Shown here: positions 1-12,597 of the stretch, piece after piece
Numbering within the stretch: position 1 is the stretch's first letter
Layout: every line of letters starts with the position of its first letter
Assembly (NCBI GenBank): GCA_964023205.1
Contig: OZ026851.1
Location: forward strand, 13,557,637 to 13,621,636
DNA length: 64,000 bases
Source: Lutraria lutraria
Taxonomy: Eukaryota; Mollusca; Bivalvia; Venerida; Mactridae
Reading direction: 5' to 3'
Translations under genes and position numbers: made by a program
Notes under the pieces: generated by a model
Seen by the model: the letters and a program-made list of their open reading frames with translations, nothing else
What the model was told of the DNA's origin: nothing
The model's database searches: none

Positions 1-370
1 TTCTGTTATTACGCAATCAGATATCAGACTCAAGTATTGCATTAATGGTGCTAGCACAAATCTATTCAAAGTTTTGTTTATGCGAAAAAAATAATGCATT
101 GTCAATACAAAAGAACCATTCTAAGTCGAAGTACATAAAATGCTAAATTCAATTCGACACCAAACATGCTGGTGATACCTTAAATGGCGAGGTTAATGTT
201 TCGCATAGGTTGCTTGGAACTAAATGACCGATGATTCCAAGGATATAAACAAATGTACATTATTCCAGTGCATTGATGGTGAGAAATTGATGACATGATA
301 CTTGGAAAGACAAAAAAGTCTTTAAGACTTTGGAACCGGTTTGTGATACAAAAAGTATATTGCACTATCT

Positions 371-629
371 ATATTTATTTATTTGGGTTAAGCGCCGTTT
401 TTCAACAATTTGAAGTTACAAAGGGCGGCGCCAATTCAACCAACAAGTTTTCCTGTACTGTATTCTAACCAGTACTAACATACCCTTCTACAAGGAACCA
501 GGAACTACTTCACACGTGGAGGAATATCGACATTTTTGTAAAATTTTCATGGAAGGGCCTGTCTGGAATCGAACCAGTATCGCCGTCACAAATCCAGCGA
601 ACAAATCACTGGACCACGGCCGCGGCCCC
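371..629 (-). mobile_element. tRNA-derived SINE (family S-a)
   Basis: Read on the minus strand, the element begins with a tRNA-like head holding an A-box-like TGGTCCAGTGATTTG and a B box GGTTCGATTCC. A body follows with CTGGTTAGAATACAGT, and the tail is A/T-rich (TAAATAAATAT). Related copies or fragments occur near 10050-10570 (plus strand), 19727, 20985, 21128 and 53872. The head is a degenerate promoter, not a functional tRNA gene, because no acceptor stem pairing is seen. Confidence 0.7.
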
Positions 630-871
630 TATTCATATAAAGCCGTCCCTCATTGTCGTAGGGACACTTGTTTTATTTACAAAAAGCTCTCAACATGTCA
701 ATACAATCAAGTTATTCCCGATGTCATATCATGAAATAAATACAAATGCAGTGATGTTTTATTTTATTAACGGAAATTTGTGTTTTATTCCACGCAAGTC
801 GAAGGACAAAGTATTTAATCTCTATACACAAGTTGTACTGTCTGACTCCCATTTCATTGACCGTTCCAAAA

Positions 872-1044
872 TACAGCGCAACCTCTCCAAAGCAACACCC
901 TTTGTGAGCAGCAAAATTATGTTGTTGTTGATAGGTTGTTGATCTGGAGAGGTTTTATAGTTAAATTGTGTAGTGGTGAAAATTATACTGTGTTAAAGGG
1001 AGGTTGTTGTTCAAAGAAGGCCGATCTGGAGAGGTTTTACTGTA
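872..1044. mobile_element. MITE-like element, family M1
   Basis: Both ends are inverted repeats of the type TACAG..CAACCTCTCC and GGAGAGGTT..ACTGTA. The inside alternates GGAGAGGTT and TTGTTGTT blocks. The same element recurs at 9431, 11121, 38019 and 63578. It has no coding capacity. Confidence 0.7.
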
Positions 1045-4000
1045 GAACCAACGAGAATTGTCGACCAAAGCAATATTTAGGTAATTATATCCCAGCTTAT
1101 ACCAAATCTATAAGTGCACAAATTATGTCTTGTGAATATTCATTCATGCAAATGTTGTATTCACAGACGTTATGAATATATTTTTCATCATACCAAATGA
1201 AAAGTGGCATTGCAGAAAAATGATACATTTTGACAAATCATCTGTCAGAATGATGCGAATCTCGAATTACAAAAAAAAATGTAATATTCTATGCATGTAG
1301 AAAGAGAACTGTGCCTTTTACATGAATGACAAAAAGACAGCAAATCAGTCCAATCACTACTTCTCTGACATATCTAATCGAAACACATCGATCGGCCTTT
1401 TTCGTTGTTTCTTCACGTAACTGACATTTTAGAAATTGACTAAACCCACACAAACCACGCAATATTGCATACACTTCGATTGTCCGCATGTTTTGATACG
1501 TGTAAATATGCTTAGTGTTTGGGTTTACTTCATTTATTATTATTCTAAAATAATGTTATTGCTACAAGCAGAGTTAAATCACGTTATCGTTACAAGACGA
1601 TTTGGAAATGCTATTGCATCAAGTACAAACATTTAAGGTTTGAATGACAATACAAGTAAAAGACGAAGAAATGTACCTGCTAGCAGTTAGACGATATTGC
1701 GATGTACTACATAGTTAAAGATACATTTGTTGTTGCTTCAATAAATTTGAAAGTCGTGACAGGAATGCTTTAATGTAAGGTGTGCTTGGAGTGAGGTTGG
1801 ACGGTGGGGCAAGATACTATTTACCTCGAAGATGGGACTTAAACAGAAAAATTGTGCAACATGAAACATTTAGACACATAATTATGATCTTATGTCCAGA
1901 GTTTCATATAAAATGAAGTTTTTTAAGCTCAAAAGCGTTTTTATTATGTTGGTTATACACAAAGTACGAAGGTGTGATACAGTTATACCTTATACCTTAT
2001 AAGGCTTTGTATAGATTACGTTAATCACCGGGGCACAAACATAACAATATGGACGTAAATTAAAACATGTTTTGAATTTTAATTATATATCTATTAAATT
2101 ATTCAGTATTTTGTAACTCAAATAGACATACCTTTAGTATAAAATTATTACTATATGGGGCTATACATGTGTACTTGTTTAATTGAAAAATTCGGGTATA
2201 CCGTACATAGAATTTTTTTTTAAATTGACTTGTACTAACTGACATTTACAATGTACTAATGAATTCCAGAATCACATGATGCAATGAGGAGCTAGTGATA
2301 CTTCTATACTAATGGAGGAAACCCCTATATAAGGAGGAGTTTGTAATGAGCCACTTTATAACGGAAGTTGGTCCAAAGTTACGGTCACCTGGGACTCATC
2401 ATAAACGTTCCTGTAATGGTGTTCTAATCATGTAGCTGTAATTACCATTTATTTTATATTTCCTAACAGGCCATTAACACGCAGTAACTATGTCGTGTCC
2501 TGGCGGCTAGTTATCAGGTCTGATATAGGATTGTTCTCTCTGTTTGAATCAATGGATGTCTATCAAATAGAACACCTCTCTATAGATAGATGATCAGATA
2601 ATTCATATTACGGATATTAGATAGTGCCAATGATAAATACGAGTTTATACGATCGACCAACTGTTGGATTGTGGGAGTTGTGCGGTTGGTATACCGAACT
2701 CCTCACACCGGTTACGTCACGCTTTGCTACTATAATGTACTGATCAAGGGAGGTAATCGCTGCGGGGAGTTAGTTGGTATACGTGTATCAACTGTATGTC
2801 ACCCACGATGGTCAGACTAGCTCAGTGCTTATATGTAATTCTACCCATCAGAGTGTCATGCTGTCCTCGGTTTGCAAATTCTGAGTGGAAAGCATGGATA
2901 GAAAATGGACAATAAACTACTTCTGTAATCATCAAAGACACTTTGTTACTGAGAAACAAACACCAACAAACACCTGTGGGTTTCAAACTTGAGAACTGTG
3001 TCAGATCTCAAATCTCAATTAATTTTATTCTCGATATATTCTGTATGAAAATGTATACATGTTTGTAGTTACTGTTGTATGTTTAAATATATAATTATAC
3101 CAAGTACGCTTAGAAAGAAATGTATGATTTTACGACAACAGCAAATGACAAAGTTTGAAATTATAGCTTGTGGACTGATCTTAAACTTTATCATCTCAGC
3201 CCAGTTTTCCAACAAACCTGCGACATCTGATCACATGGACTACAAACTGTTCTCTTATAAAGCGATTGGGATGCCTTGGACAAAATGGTGCCACAGAAAA
3301 CAATTAAATAGGAACACCACGTGTTTTCAGTAGGGTAGAATGTGACACCGTCATGAAACAATTCTAAAGAATAGAGTAACCATTGTATGTATTAGAGCAC
3401 ACAAACAAATACGTCTTATCATTATTGATACAGTACAGCCTTGCTTATTAACCACTTAAAAGACCTTAGCTATGGGATGGGCCGTTAAACAAAATAAATG
3501 GACAACTTAAATATGAAGACCGTCTCATTATAACGATCTCTAATACTTTCAGACTGGTTTTTAACATTTTCTGCATATTTCAAGTTGATAATAAGACTAC
3601 AGGTACCTTAACATATCGGTCGATATTTCTTCCCAAAGGTTATATTAAAATCAAGGTTTTACTTATATGGACTAATACATCAAGGTTTAGAAGGAAAGCT
3701 TCGTTCTCATATCTGTCTGACAATATGCCTACAAGGTACAACAATAATGTGGATATAATGTCTAATATTTACCGGAGATGATATATACGACCACATCACC
3801 ATTTTTGGCAGCAAACCTGATTTAAGGCTAGACTGGCTCCGTGTTTTAAGCCTATAATGCTAATTCATGTATACAGAAAATTGGAACCAGTCAAGAACAG
3901 AAAACTTGATACACACGATGAGATACCTTTTTTGACAATTTACAGGGTTTAAGACGGAAATTGGTTCCCGGGCTTTAACCCTTATTACAAGTACATGTAC

Positions 4001-5143
4001 ATGAATAACTGGGAACCAAGCATAATCAGAAAACTTGTTAGCATTGACCGGATCAATAGCCTTGTTGATTCTGTACAGTCAATAGCTGCTCAAGTTAGAA
4101 GATCATATTTTCATATTTCCAACAACAGACTATTATCATGGGATAGAAATTAGTACATAAAGTGTGCATATTTCTCTCTTATCAAATCAATACGCATCAA
4201 TGAGCAATTAAGATGTTTATGCAAACCTAATTTGGACAAGTACCGTAAAACCTGATTTAGTGACCTCTTCTATACATTAATATGAAGAAATCTTCTCAGA
4301 AATATTTTCCAAATTTCCTCTTTCAACTTCTTAATAAGATCACCTCTGTATAAAGTCCGGTTTATTTTGTCACAGAGCCGGTCATAATATCAAGGTTTTA
4401 CTGAATTTTATAACTGAATATAATCATATTTCTAATTTACGTGCGCGAAACATTCGTGAACTATTTTCTCCCTTATTTCGAAGATGTTCATCTTTTATAT
4501 CTATTATCTCTGTCCATTCTCTGTTCTTATATCAAATATTTCTACTCATCGTATCTAACTCCGCCTATTCGACGTTCCTATTTGTTCATCGCTCTCTGGT
4601 CTATGTTTAATTTTGACCATTTTCCTCTGTTCGTAATGTTAGTATATTGTCGACTCTTTTTCACTTATTTTGTTTTCCTTTTCGGATTTTTAAAACCACC
4701 TAGACCTTTCTAAGAAGGAATTTGCTATCTTATAAACACGAGTCCGTATCGGACAAGTAAAGAAGAATTGCACTGTAATTTAAAAAGATTAGATCATCGT
4801 AGCCCAGAGCTATAAAATACAGCAAAAAGTATGAAAACATGTTTTTTGCATACGAAGTCGCGTCTAGAATTGTATTTTGTCAGGTCGAGGTGTCCTACAT
4901 GTATATGGCCTCGTGAGTCTGTTCTTTTATACTTTTATATAACCATAGTTCAGGGAGATATGGTCAATATTGTCTGGATTAAAACATTAGCTGATTGGTC
5001 AGTGACGTGAATACTGACCGTCTCTTAAGACGCGGAAATCTATACACCATATGGTCAACAGGGGATACCGGGAATATGGAATGAATTATGTCAATATACA
5101 TGTATCAATTATATTGATATAAAATCATATAATCTTGAGGTAT

Positions 5144-5314
5144 TGAATCAATCCAATCGTAACAACTCGGGCATTTCCGTAACTGAGAAATACGCACTTT
5201 CGTTAGACAAACGCCGAGGAGTTCCGATTGGAATCAATCGTTACTATAATATACTCGGGCATTTCCGTAACTGAGAATTTATTTCTTTAGACAAACGCCG
5301 AGGAGTTCCGATTG
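5144..5314. repeat. Two-copy tandem repeat, period about 87 bp
   Basis: The motif ACTCGGGCATTTCCGTAACT, followed by TTAGACAAACGCCGAGGAG, occurs at 5165-5231 and again at 5252-5314 with an AATCAATC spacer. A third, partial GAGGAGTTCC lies near 5361. The conserved blocks inside a diverged spacer are notable. No function is apparent. Confidence 0.75.
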
Positions 5315-5906
5315 GTACTGAACGTGACAGTGGAAATTAATCTGATCTAACCAGCCACTCGAGGAGTTCCACGGAGATCAGAAAATATAAAAAGATGCTT
5401 CAGACATGTGCTTCCATGACTACGATAGCCAAAAGCGTAAAGTGCTATCCGGGGTACACTAGCAATCATCATTTCCTAACAAATTCACAACCAAATTTAA
5501 ATATTTTAAAATCAAAGTACAAACAAACTGCTTCTGTAAGTTTTGTATAAGCATAAACGAAAGTGCTGACTCAGCGATACAGAAAAACGCCATAGAATGT
5601 TCTAAAAAGACCTGGGGTTCTAAAGAATAATAAACTGAGCAGCAAATATATCTATAGATGAATTTATACAATAATTACATTACACAAGCCGAAATCAAAT
5701 ACATCTCAGATATTTATATGTGTACACAGCAGCCGCGGTCATCAAATGTTTTGCAGTTATGCTATCTGCGTAGGATCAACATTACAATTATACTTGGTGT
5801 GTTTAAACTAGTTATACTAGTCACTTGCGAATATAGGCCACACAATCTTCACCTGCGTGTATAGACCACCTGTGGATAAAGGTCAGTTGTGAATATAGGT
5901 CACTTT

Positions 5907-6165
5907 GTTCGTTCGTTCGTTCGTTCGTTCCTAACCAGTTTTCCTGGACTTCATTTGGGCCTTAACCAGTACTAACAACATTCTATCCGTAAGCTTCTGC
6001 CAAGCTACCCCACATAATTCAGAGGTAGAGGACATACAATTTAACATAGGACGTAATATCTTCAGTCAAACTTGTCACGGACAGTGTGAGCCTCGCACGG
6101 GGTTCGAACTCACAACCTCTCGAACAGTAGACAAACGCTCTAACCACAGAGCTAGCCGGGCGGGC
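5907..6165 (-). mobile_element. tRNA-derived SINE (family S-b)
   Basis: On the minus strand the head begins CCCGCCCGGCTAGCTC, with A box TAGCTCTGTGGTTAGAG and a B-box-like GGTTGTGAGTTCGAACCCC. The 3' tail is a tetranucleotide run (GAAC)n, seen on the plus strand as GTTC repeats at 5907-5930. Sister copies are at 10103-10399 and 35031-35329. Confidence 0.78.
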
Positions 6166-7380
6166 TCATAATTTGGTACATACGTATTACAAAAAATAGA
6201 ATTAATTAACATCTCGGAATGAAGAAGACCTATACAAGGCCAAATACCATATTTTCTTCTCTCAAATCCGTGGCATTGGTTCACAGGTTTGGCAAGAGTT
6301 ATTTATTCGCTCACAAACATTTATATACCCTTACACAAATTTGTCAGTGTTTATTGTAACAAAGCCATGCTCTTCCGACTTGACTTCCTCTGTTTTGTAT
6401 CGTCTTTCAAATAATTTCAAATCGATATCAAAAATGCAAGTTGAAGTATTGGCAGTCTATAGTTATTATTTACAAAGTGTATATTCGTGTTTTTCAGGAG
6501 TTGGATGCACAGAAATTCCCGAAACACTTTTAGGTCTATTTCCAGACACACAGACTACAAAAATCATTTGTTATCAAAGCATCTTCGCTTTCATCACAAA
6601 CCAAATATGGAGAATTCTTCAGAAAACTGCTAGAAATTAATCGTCATGGAATACACTGGGAACAGGATCAAGCAATATTCTTGGATCAGATATTAGCCAG
6701 AAATATGCAAACAAGACAACTCCAATGTAAGCATAATTAAGGCACTTGTCTTAGACGTGACCTTGTAACGGCGGAGGGGGGGGGGGGGGGTTGCCATGTC
6801 TATCGGCATGTTTGTATGCGTGTTATGCAAACTTAAAGGGAAAATAACAAAACCTTTGTCTAAAAAACCTCATGGTAAACCATTTTTTATTATTCATAGA
6901 AACCTATTAAGAATATAAAGGTTTTCAAAATATGTCCACCTCGTTTTGAGACAAAAAGTTTGAGCATTAGGCATCTAATACATGTACCTTAATCAAACGT
7001 ATTGGCTGTTTTGGTATTTTCTGTTCAATAAAATCCCGATATTGCGACCATTTTTTGGGGAACAAAAATAGTTTTTGACATTAAGATGGTCACATGATCA
7101 GATTGAAATATACGAGAAATACTGAACTGAGTGTTATTGATATTGAAGTGGTCGACAATTAAGGCTTAATGTTACTTCTTAATTGTCTTAAACCCCTTAT
7201 TTTGGTATTACAGGAGTTACATTTCGCGTTCAGTAGCACATAATGCTGAGGGTACATATATATTTTTAGCGTTTAGAAATGGTTGATAGCTATGAATACA
7301 TAAGATATTTTAGAAACGCTTTCGATTGGTTGACGAAAATAAAACAAGGCAAAGGAGATTTTCAATAATCAAAATACATT

Positions 7381-7563
7381 TAAAGTCAAACCTGTGTTAG
7401 CGGCCACCTTTGAATAAAGGCTATCATCTGAATAAAGGCTATTCTTTTAAAACTGCCATTGGTTAGTAAGAACATAATGATCTCCAAATAAAGGCCACCT
7501 GTCAACAAAGGCCATATTATGTCTTTCCCAAAGGGTGGCCATTGTTCACAGGATTGACTGTAG
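7381..7563. mobile_element. MITE-like element, family M2
   Basis: The ends are inverted repeats (AGTCAAACCTGTG at the left, CACAGGATTGACTGTA at the right) around alternating GGCCACC and AATAAAGGC blocks. Other copies are at 15225, 34181, 41211 and 55908 (the last interrupted). Its ends share the first six bases TACAGT with family M1. A 153-codon minus-strand frame across it is a chance ORF. Confidence 0.7.
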
Positions 7564-9430
7564 TTATAAAAAGCAGAGCTGAAACCGGCCAAAACTAAAT
7601 GAAAAAGAAACAGGTCCAAAAGTGTACAGTTAATTTTATAACGGATGTATGTCAATAAGCGCGCCTTAAAAGGCAACATAATACAGTATCGTACAGATAA
7701 TAGAACCGAGCCAGTCGACGAGAAAACATCATGGTTTTGAAAATATGATAATCCAATATAAAATTCACACACATGATAAAAATCTCTTTCATCACAGAAA
7801 TATTTCGGGAACTTGGATATTGATTTGTAATATATCAACCGGCCCAATCCCAGATAGATCTAGTTATGTGAACCAGAAATTATTACGATTTAGTACAAAC
7901 AAATACACTACATTGAGGCACATAGTAGAACTCATTTCCTTTGCAATGTTACCCCTGCGGTCCTTAAAATACCGAAGGGCGGGATGTAGAGAAACACAAC
8001 GCAACTGTTTGCAATTTCCGACTTTAGAAGTTAGAAAACATTTTCATTCATAGATATTTACTAGATTATTACTTTATAGTTACAGGACTGGGCCTCATTG
8101 CTTATATTTTAAGCTTTTAGAAGAGACTAGTGACTTACCTACTAGCTGCAGATATATTTAGCCCTATTTAAGGTTATTCTAATTCCAAATAAGGTAAAGT
8201 CGCATATATTCCAACAATATAACACTTAGTGCCGATATTAAGATTTCAGTTCCATACCATGCGATTTTGATAATATCCTGATTCGGAAAAACAAACATCC
8301 ATATTTGGAATCCGTGAATACAAATTGAACTTCATACGAACACAAAACTGGATAAAGTAAGCGATGCTAAATCCATGATATAGCTCCCATAATCGATCCT
8401 GAGTTCATAACAAAATATGATTATATCTCTCTATCCGATATATTTTGAATTTTGTCAAAAAATTTGTTTCCACTCCAATAATGCTATTGTGAATAATTAC
8501 TTAAGAACCGTTACGCTGCAACAAGTTTTACGACAAAAGCTCACGACCAGGGATGTCATAAAACCGATAAATTGCTAAAGGTCCCAGACACGGATAGTCT
8601 CGGCGATTTCCCGCCAAATTGCTTCCGGCAAATTATGCATTTTCCGGTATTTTGCTTGCCACAGCATTTTGCTAAGATAAGAAAAAACTGGCACCTTTTC
8701 ATAAATATGGAAATCATTCGTCTATATACTCAACTTATCTTCATCTCGAAGAAATAAATGACAGAAATGATGCTCTATAGTTAAGAGGAGAGACGTGCCA
8801 TATATCTAAATGAATAGCGGATCAAAACGTCGGCAAATTATTGCTCTGGGTATTGCAAGAATTACAATAGAAGAAAATATATCTGTCTTGGGTTTTCGTC
8901 TGATGAATTTTGCGCTTGTATTTTTTTGGTCAATATGTCGAAAAGGATGATGTTTTTGGCTATGAATGCACACACATTGAGGCATAGTGTCTGCGACGTA
9001 CATCTATGATAACATGATCATTCATCAACTTAGCTGAACCATGTCAATAGCGGGGTTTGATAAAGTATGAGTTGTCCGATTACCTACTTTCCATTACAAG
9101 TGATTCATGAAATTAGCGGGGTCAGGGGTGGCAACAGGGTTTTATGGATGGGGGGGGGGGGAGTGAGTAGACCATTGATGATGTCGAACTGGTTCCCGTT
9201 CTATGTAAAGGCAGACATAGATGACCAGTTTAGGGTTGACTGTTTTATTTATGTTCACGAAGTGATATTAGTGGTTCTTAAGCATGTTTGGCCCTCAATA
9301 TATTTGAACACCATTCTATGGTAGGATGCAATTTTAAAAGTATATTGGGTAACTCTTCACCATCGTAAATTTAACGTAAAATGGCAATAGAGGGTATCCC
9401 GAGGTGGCGAGCTGATTGACCAACTAAACT

Positions 9431-9589
9431 TACAACCTCTCCAGAGCAGCCTCCTCTTAAGCAACAACCTCCCTTTAACAACAATATTCCCCCACTGCAC
9501 GATTTAACAATGAAGTTAACCGAGCTCTAGAGCAACAATATCTCAACAACAACTCCCAAAGGGTGTTGCTTTGGAGAGGTTGCACTGTA
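9431..9589. mobile_element. MITE-like element, family M1
   Basis: The left end is TACAACCTCTCCAGAG and the right end TTTGGAGAGGTTGCACTGTA. The internal blocks match the copy at 872. Confidence 0.7.
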
Positions 9590-10049
9590 CCTATTCATCC
9601 TCTATTTTACAATTCTACATAAACCCGGGAAAAAAACTAGCACAAATGCTAATGATTCAAATACAGTATAAATATGAGTAAATTTTGACTTACCTAAGTT
9701 CGTTTTCGCTTTGTCCATAAATCCAGTAATTGCAGTATGAAAATTTGCACACAAATGAAAAACACTTGGAAGATCAGTCCTCGTTTTTTGTAAAAAATTC
9801 AATAGGGGTGACACGGACGAGGCAAGAATGTGTAGAAAACAAAGCAGTTTTATTCAAGTGTTTTTATAAGGCAGCTGTTTTTAGAACCATCACACTTCAT
9901 ACTGTACTCGGACTATAATTATGGATAAGGATCTTGTATACCCTGCGCCAAATTCCATGTCGTAATTTATGTCTTTGACGTCTTAGCTGTATCAGAATGC
10001 CGTGCCGAGGTGGCTGATTCAATCTATTATATACGACACCTACTTATCT

Positions 10050-10570
10050 AGAAAACATCGAGGTCGTGGCCTTGGTCCAGTGGTATAAGTACGCTGGATT
10101 TGTTTGTTTGTTTGTTTCATAGGGTTTAACGCCATTTTCAACATTATTTCAGTCATATCGTGACGGGCAGTTATCCTAACCAGCTTTCCTGGACTTCATT
10201 TAGGCCTTAACCAGTACTAACCACATTCTATCCATAAGCTTCTACCAAGCTACCCAACATAATTCAGAGGTGGAGGACAATTTAACATAGGATGTAATAT
10301 CTTCAGTCAAATTTGTCACGGACAGTGTGAGCCTCGCCCGGGTTCGAACCTCTCGATCAGTAGACACACGCTCTAACCAGTGAGCTAACCGGGCGGGTTT
10401 GGATTTGTAACCCAGTGATCCAAGTTCGATTCCCGGCAAGTCATACATCCCATGAAAATTTGACTACCATGTCGACTTTCGTCCACATGTGGTGAAGTTG
10501 CCGACTCCTTAAGTAAATTAATTAGTACTAGTTGGAATACCTCCAGGAAAACTTGTTAGGTGTATCGTTT
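10050..10570 (+). mobile_element. tRNA-derived SINE (family S-a), split by a second SINE
   Basis: The plus-strand head GGTCGTGGCCTTGGTCCAG runs to 10102, is interrupted, then resumes at 10408 with TAACCCAGTGATCC and a B-box-like AAGTTCGATTCCC. The body (CATGAAAATTTGACTACC, ACATGTGGTGAAG, GGAAAACTTGTTAGG) matches the reverse complement of the copy at 371-629. The break is caused by the S-b insertion at 10103-10399. Confidence 0.75.
10103..10399 (-). mobile_element. SINE S-b inserted inside SINE S-a, with target-site duplication
   Basis: The host sequence TGGATTTG is present directly before (10095-10102) and after (10400-10407) the element, a clean 8-bp duplication. On the minus strand the head is CCCGCCCGGTTAGCTCACTG with B box GGTTCGAACCC. 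The tail is (AAAC)n, seen on the plus strand as TTTGTTTG repeats. This gives relative ages: S-b was active after S-a inserted. Confidence 0.85.
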
Positions 10571-10622
10571 TAATTGCGCATATAATTAAGTCATGAACAT
10601 CAATTTTATACCAACGTGTAGG

Positions 10623-11099
10623 TAGGGCTGTGGATCGTTGGGTAAGTGGCGATCCGATCCAATCCACGAATCAACACTTACGATCCATAAATCGAATCAC
10701 GAATCTATTGTTATCAAGTAACCTATCTAGAACTTCTATATTGCAGTCCAGAAGAGAGCTAAATTTAATATTCTTTTTGGAATAATGAAGTCAATCAATA
10801 TAAATTGTTCTATGGCTTAAATTTATACGTACTCCCTTCCAATTAATGGATTTTCCAGCATCATTTTCTGGTTTGAGCCTGTGACCTAATATTTAAAGAT
10901 CCGATTGAACCTCGAGCTCTTGGCAAACTAAGAAGTCTATGATGAGACATTATACATTCAGAGAGAAGGGATGTTTAACAACAAAGAATAACTTTGTTAA
11001 AAAAACAAGATCGCGAACCACGAATTTCAGTAATGATGATTGTTCGTACTCGATTTTTCAATTAGGTTCGTGATTACCCGAGTACTCGCCACAGCCCTA
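10623..11099. mobile_element. hAT-like MITE with 8-bp target-site duplication
   Basis: The element has perfect 11-bp terminal inverted repeats TAGGGCTGTGG and CCACAGCCCTA. It is flanked by CGTGTAGG (10615-10622) and TGTGTAGG (11100-11107), an 8-bp duplication with one mismatch. The 8-bp size and GGGCTGTGG-type ends fit the hAT superfamily. The 477-bp body has no coding capacity. Confidence 0.82.
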
Positions 11100-11120
11100 T
11101 GTGTAGGTCATTTTATTCTC

Positions 11121-11291
11121 CGCTCCTCACCAGAGCGACCCTCTCTTGAGCAACAACCTCCCTTCAACTACAGCATGAATAGTTCCCACTGTACAACTTA
11201 ACTATTAATTTAACCTCTCTAGAGCAACAACCTCTGAACAACATAAGTTTGCTACTCCCAAAGGGTGTTGCTTTGGAGAGGTTGCACTGTA
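11121..11291. mobile_element. MITE-like element, family M1 (degenerate left end)
   Basis: The right end GGAGAGGTTGCACTGTA is intact. The left end is eroded (CTCCTCACCAGAGCGACC). Confidence 0.6.
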
Positions 11292-11877
11292 TATGTTTTC
11301 ATAATGGTACAAACTATTTACGTTACATCCATAATATAAACATATATAGCGTATTTTTACCCCAAAACACAAATTTTGTTGTTATTATATTCACACGTAC
11401 GTTAGAATTTTTTTGGGAGTAATCTCCCTTTATTTTCATATGGTTTTCACCCTGGATTATCCGAAACAATATTCCGTACCCGTGAACATGTATTCCAAAA
11501 ATTCAAATCTGCAGTCTTGTGCCAAGCATCTGCTAAGTAGGGCAGTATTTTTTATTTTACTAAGTGTTTTTTTTGCGAATTTTTCAGACGCATTAACAAG
11601 GATTTATGTATGAACCTTTATGTGGGACCCTCTATGTGTTATATCTACTTGGAACAGATACTTTTTTTACCAAAGGTCATTGTTTATTAGAAATGGATGC
11701 CCCGCCATTTCACACTGGACACAGAAATGAGTGTTGTGGGGCAAATATGTGAATACAACATACAGCAGGTTGCTTGGGTGCCCATAGTGGGAGGTAGATC
11801 ACCTAAGGGTGGTAAACACACAACTACATGCTCTTTCATTATTTCAATATAAGGAATGAATGAAAACATTTAAGTGT

Positions 11878-12330
11878 CCACTGTGACCTTGACCTTTGAG
11901 CAAGTGACTCAGCTTTTGCACATGTCACATCGTCTTAATATGATGAACATGTGTGCCAATTTATTTCAAAATCCAATCATGCATGATAAAGTTATGAGCC
12001 GGACACGAACACAGTTTCACCATATCCATATAATGAATATGCACCAACTTTGAAAGTCAATTGTGACCTTGACCTTTGAGCAAGCGACAGTTTAGCGCAT
12101 GACACGTCGTCTTGATATGCTGAACATTTGTGCCATTTCATTTCAAAATCCAATCATGCATGACAGAGTTATAAGACGTATACATACAATGCTTCAAGTG
12201 ACGACCGTGACCTTTGAGCAAGCGACATGACACATTATCTGTTATGATGAACATTTGAGCCATTTTATTTCAAATCCAATCATGCATGACTAAGTTATGA
12301 GCCGGACACAAAAATGCCAATACATGCACA
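11878..12330. repeat. Tandem repeat of a bivalve-type GTGACCTTGACCTTTGA unit
   Basis: Three imperfect units of about 120-180 bp begin at 11882, 12063 and 12205. Each holds GACCTTTGAGCAAG, a GATGAACAT-like block and AAATCCAATCATGCATGA. The unit resembles interspersed repeats common in bivalve genomes. A related single unit occurs near 63405. Confidence 0.7.
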
Positions 12331-12597
12331 CTTACACACCAACAGACAGTAAACACTATGAAATGGCGGATGGCATAAAAGACGTTTGTTTGCAGTAACC
12401 CTACACAGAGAATTTTCAGTGGTAGAAAATATTGATTTACAATAAATATAGTGAAGCCAAAGTTTTTTACACAAAAGACCAGAAAGTCAGGTAAGGGCCT
12501 TTTTTGTGAATAGGTCGAGTTACCGCAAACAGAACATTTTTAAAAGATGGCCTTAACGATGACTGATACAAACACAGAGTACAGGTTATAAGACATT

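Larger units (their letters stand above)
1..12590. other. Intergenic, repeat-rich region without a recognised gene
   Basis: No open reading frame here resembles a known protein family, and none joins to neighbours through plausible splice sites. The longest frames are 153, 102 and 99 codons, and the 153-codon one overlaps a repeat. The stretch holds SINEs, MITE-like elements, short tandem repeats and homopolymer runs (a G run near 6776, another near 9151), listed separately. The intervals 1100-5100, 6300-7300 and 7600-9400 show nothing I can name. The region lies downstream of the NOP58 3' end. A lineage-specific or non-coding gene cannot be excluded by eye. Confidence 0.6.

Noticed and set aside
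560..640. tRNA gene
   Set aside because: A- and B-box-like sequence belongs to a SINE head with a repeated body; no cloverleaf. The same applies at 6070-6165, 10320-10400 and 35240-35329.
4441..4713. 90-codon hydrophobic plus-strand frame
   Set aside because: Composition reflects T-rich DNA; no family resemblance and no supporting exons.
6774..6792. G-run as a regulatory quadruplex
   Set aside because: A single homopolymer in intergenic DNA with no nearby gene; too little to support a function.
7386..7847. 153-codon minus-strand open frame
   Set aside because: Overlaps an M2 MITE, has no recognisable domain and no plausible splice partners.
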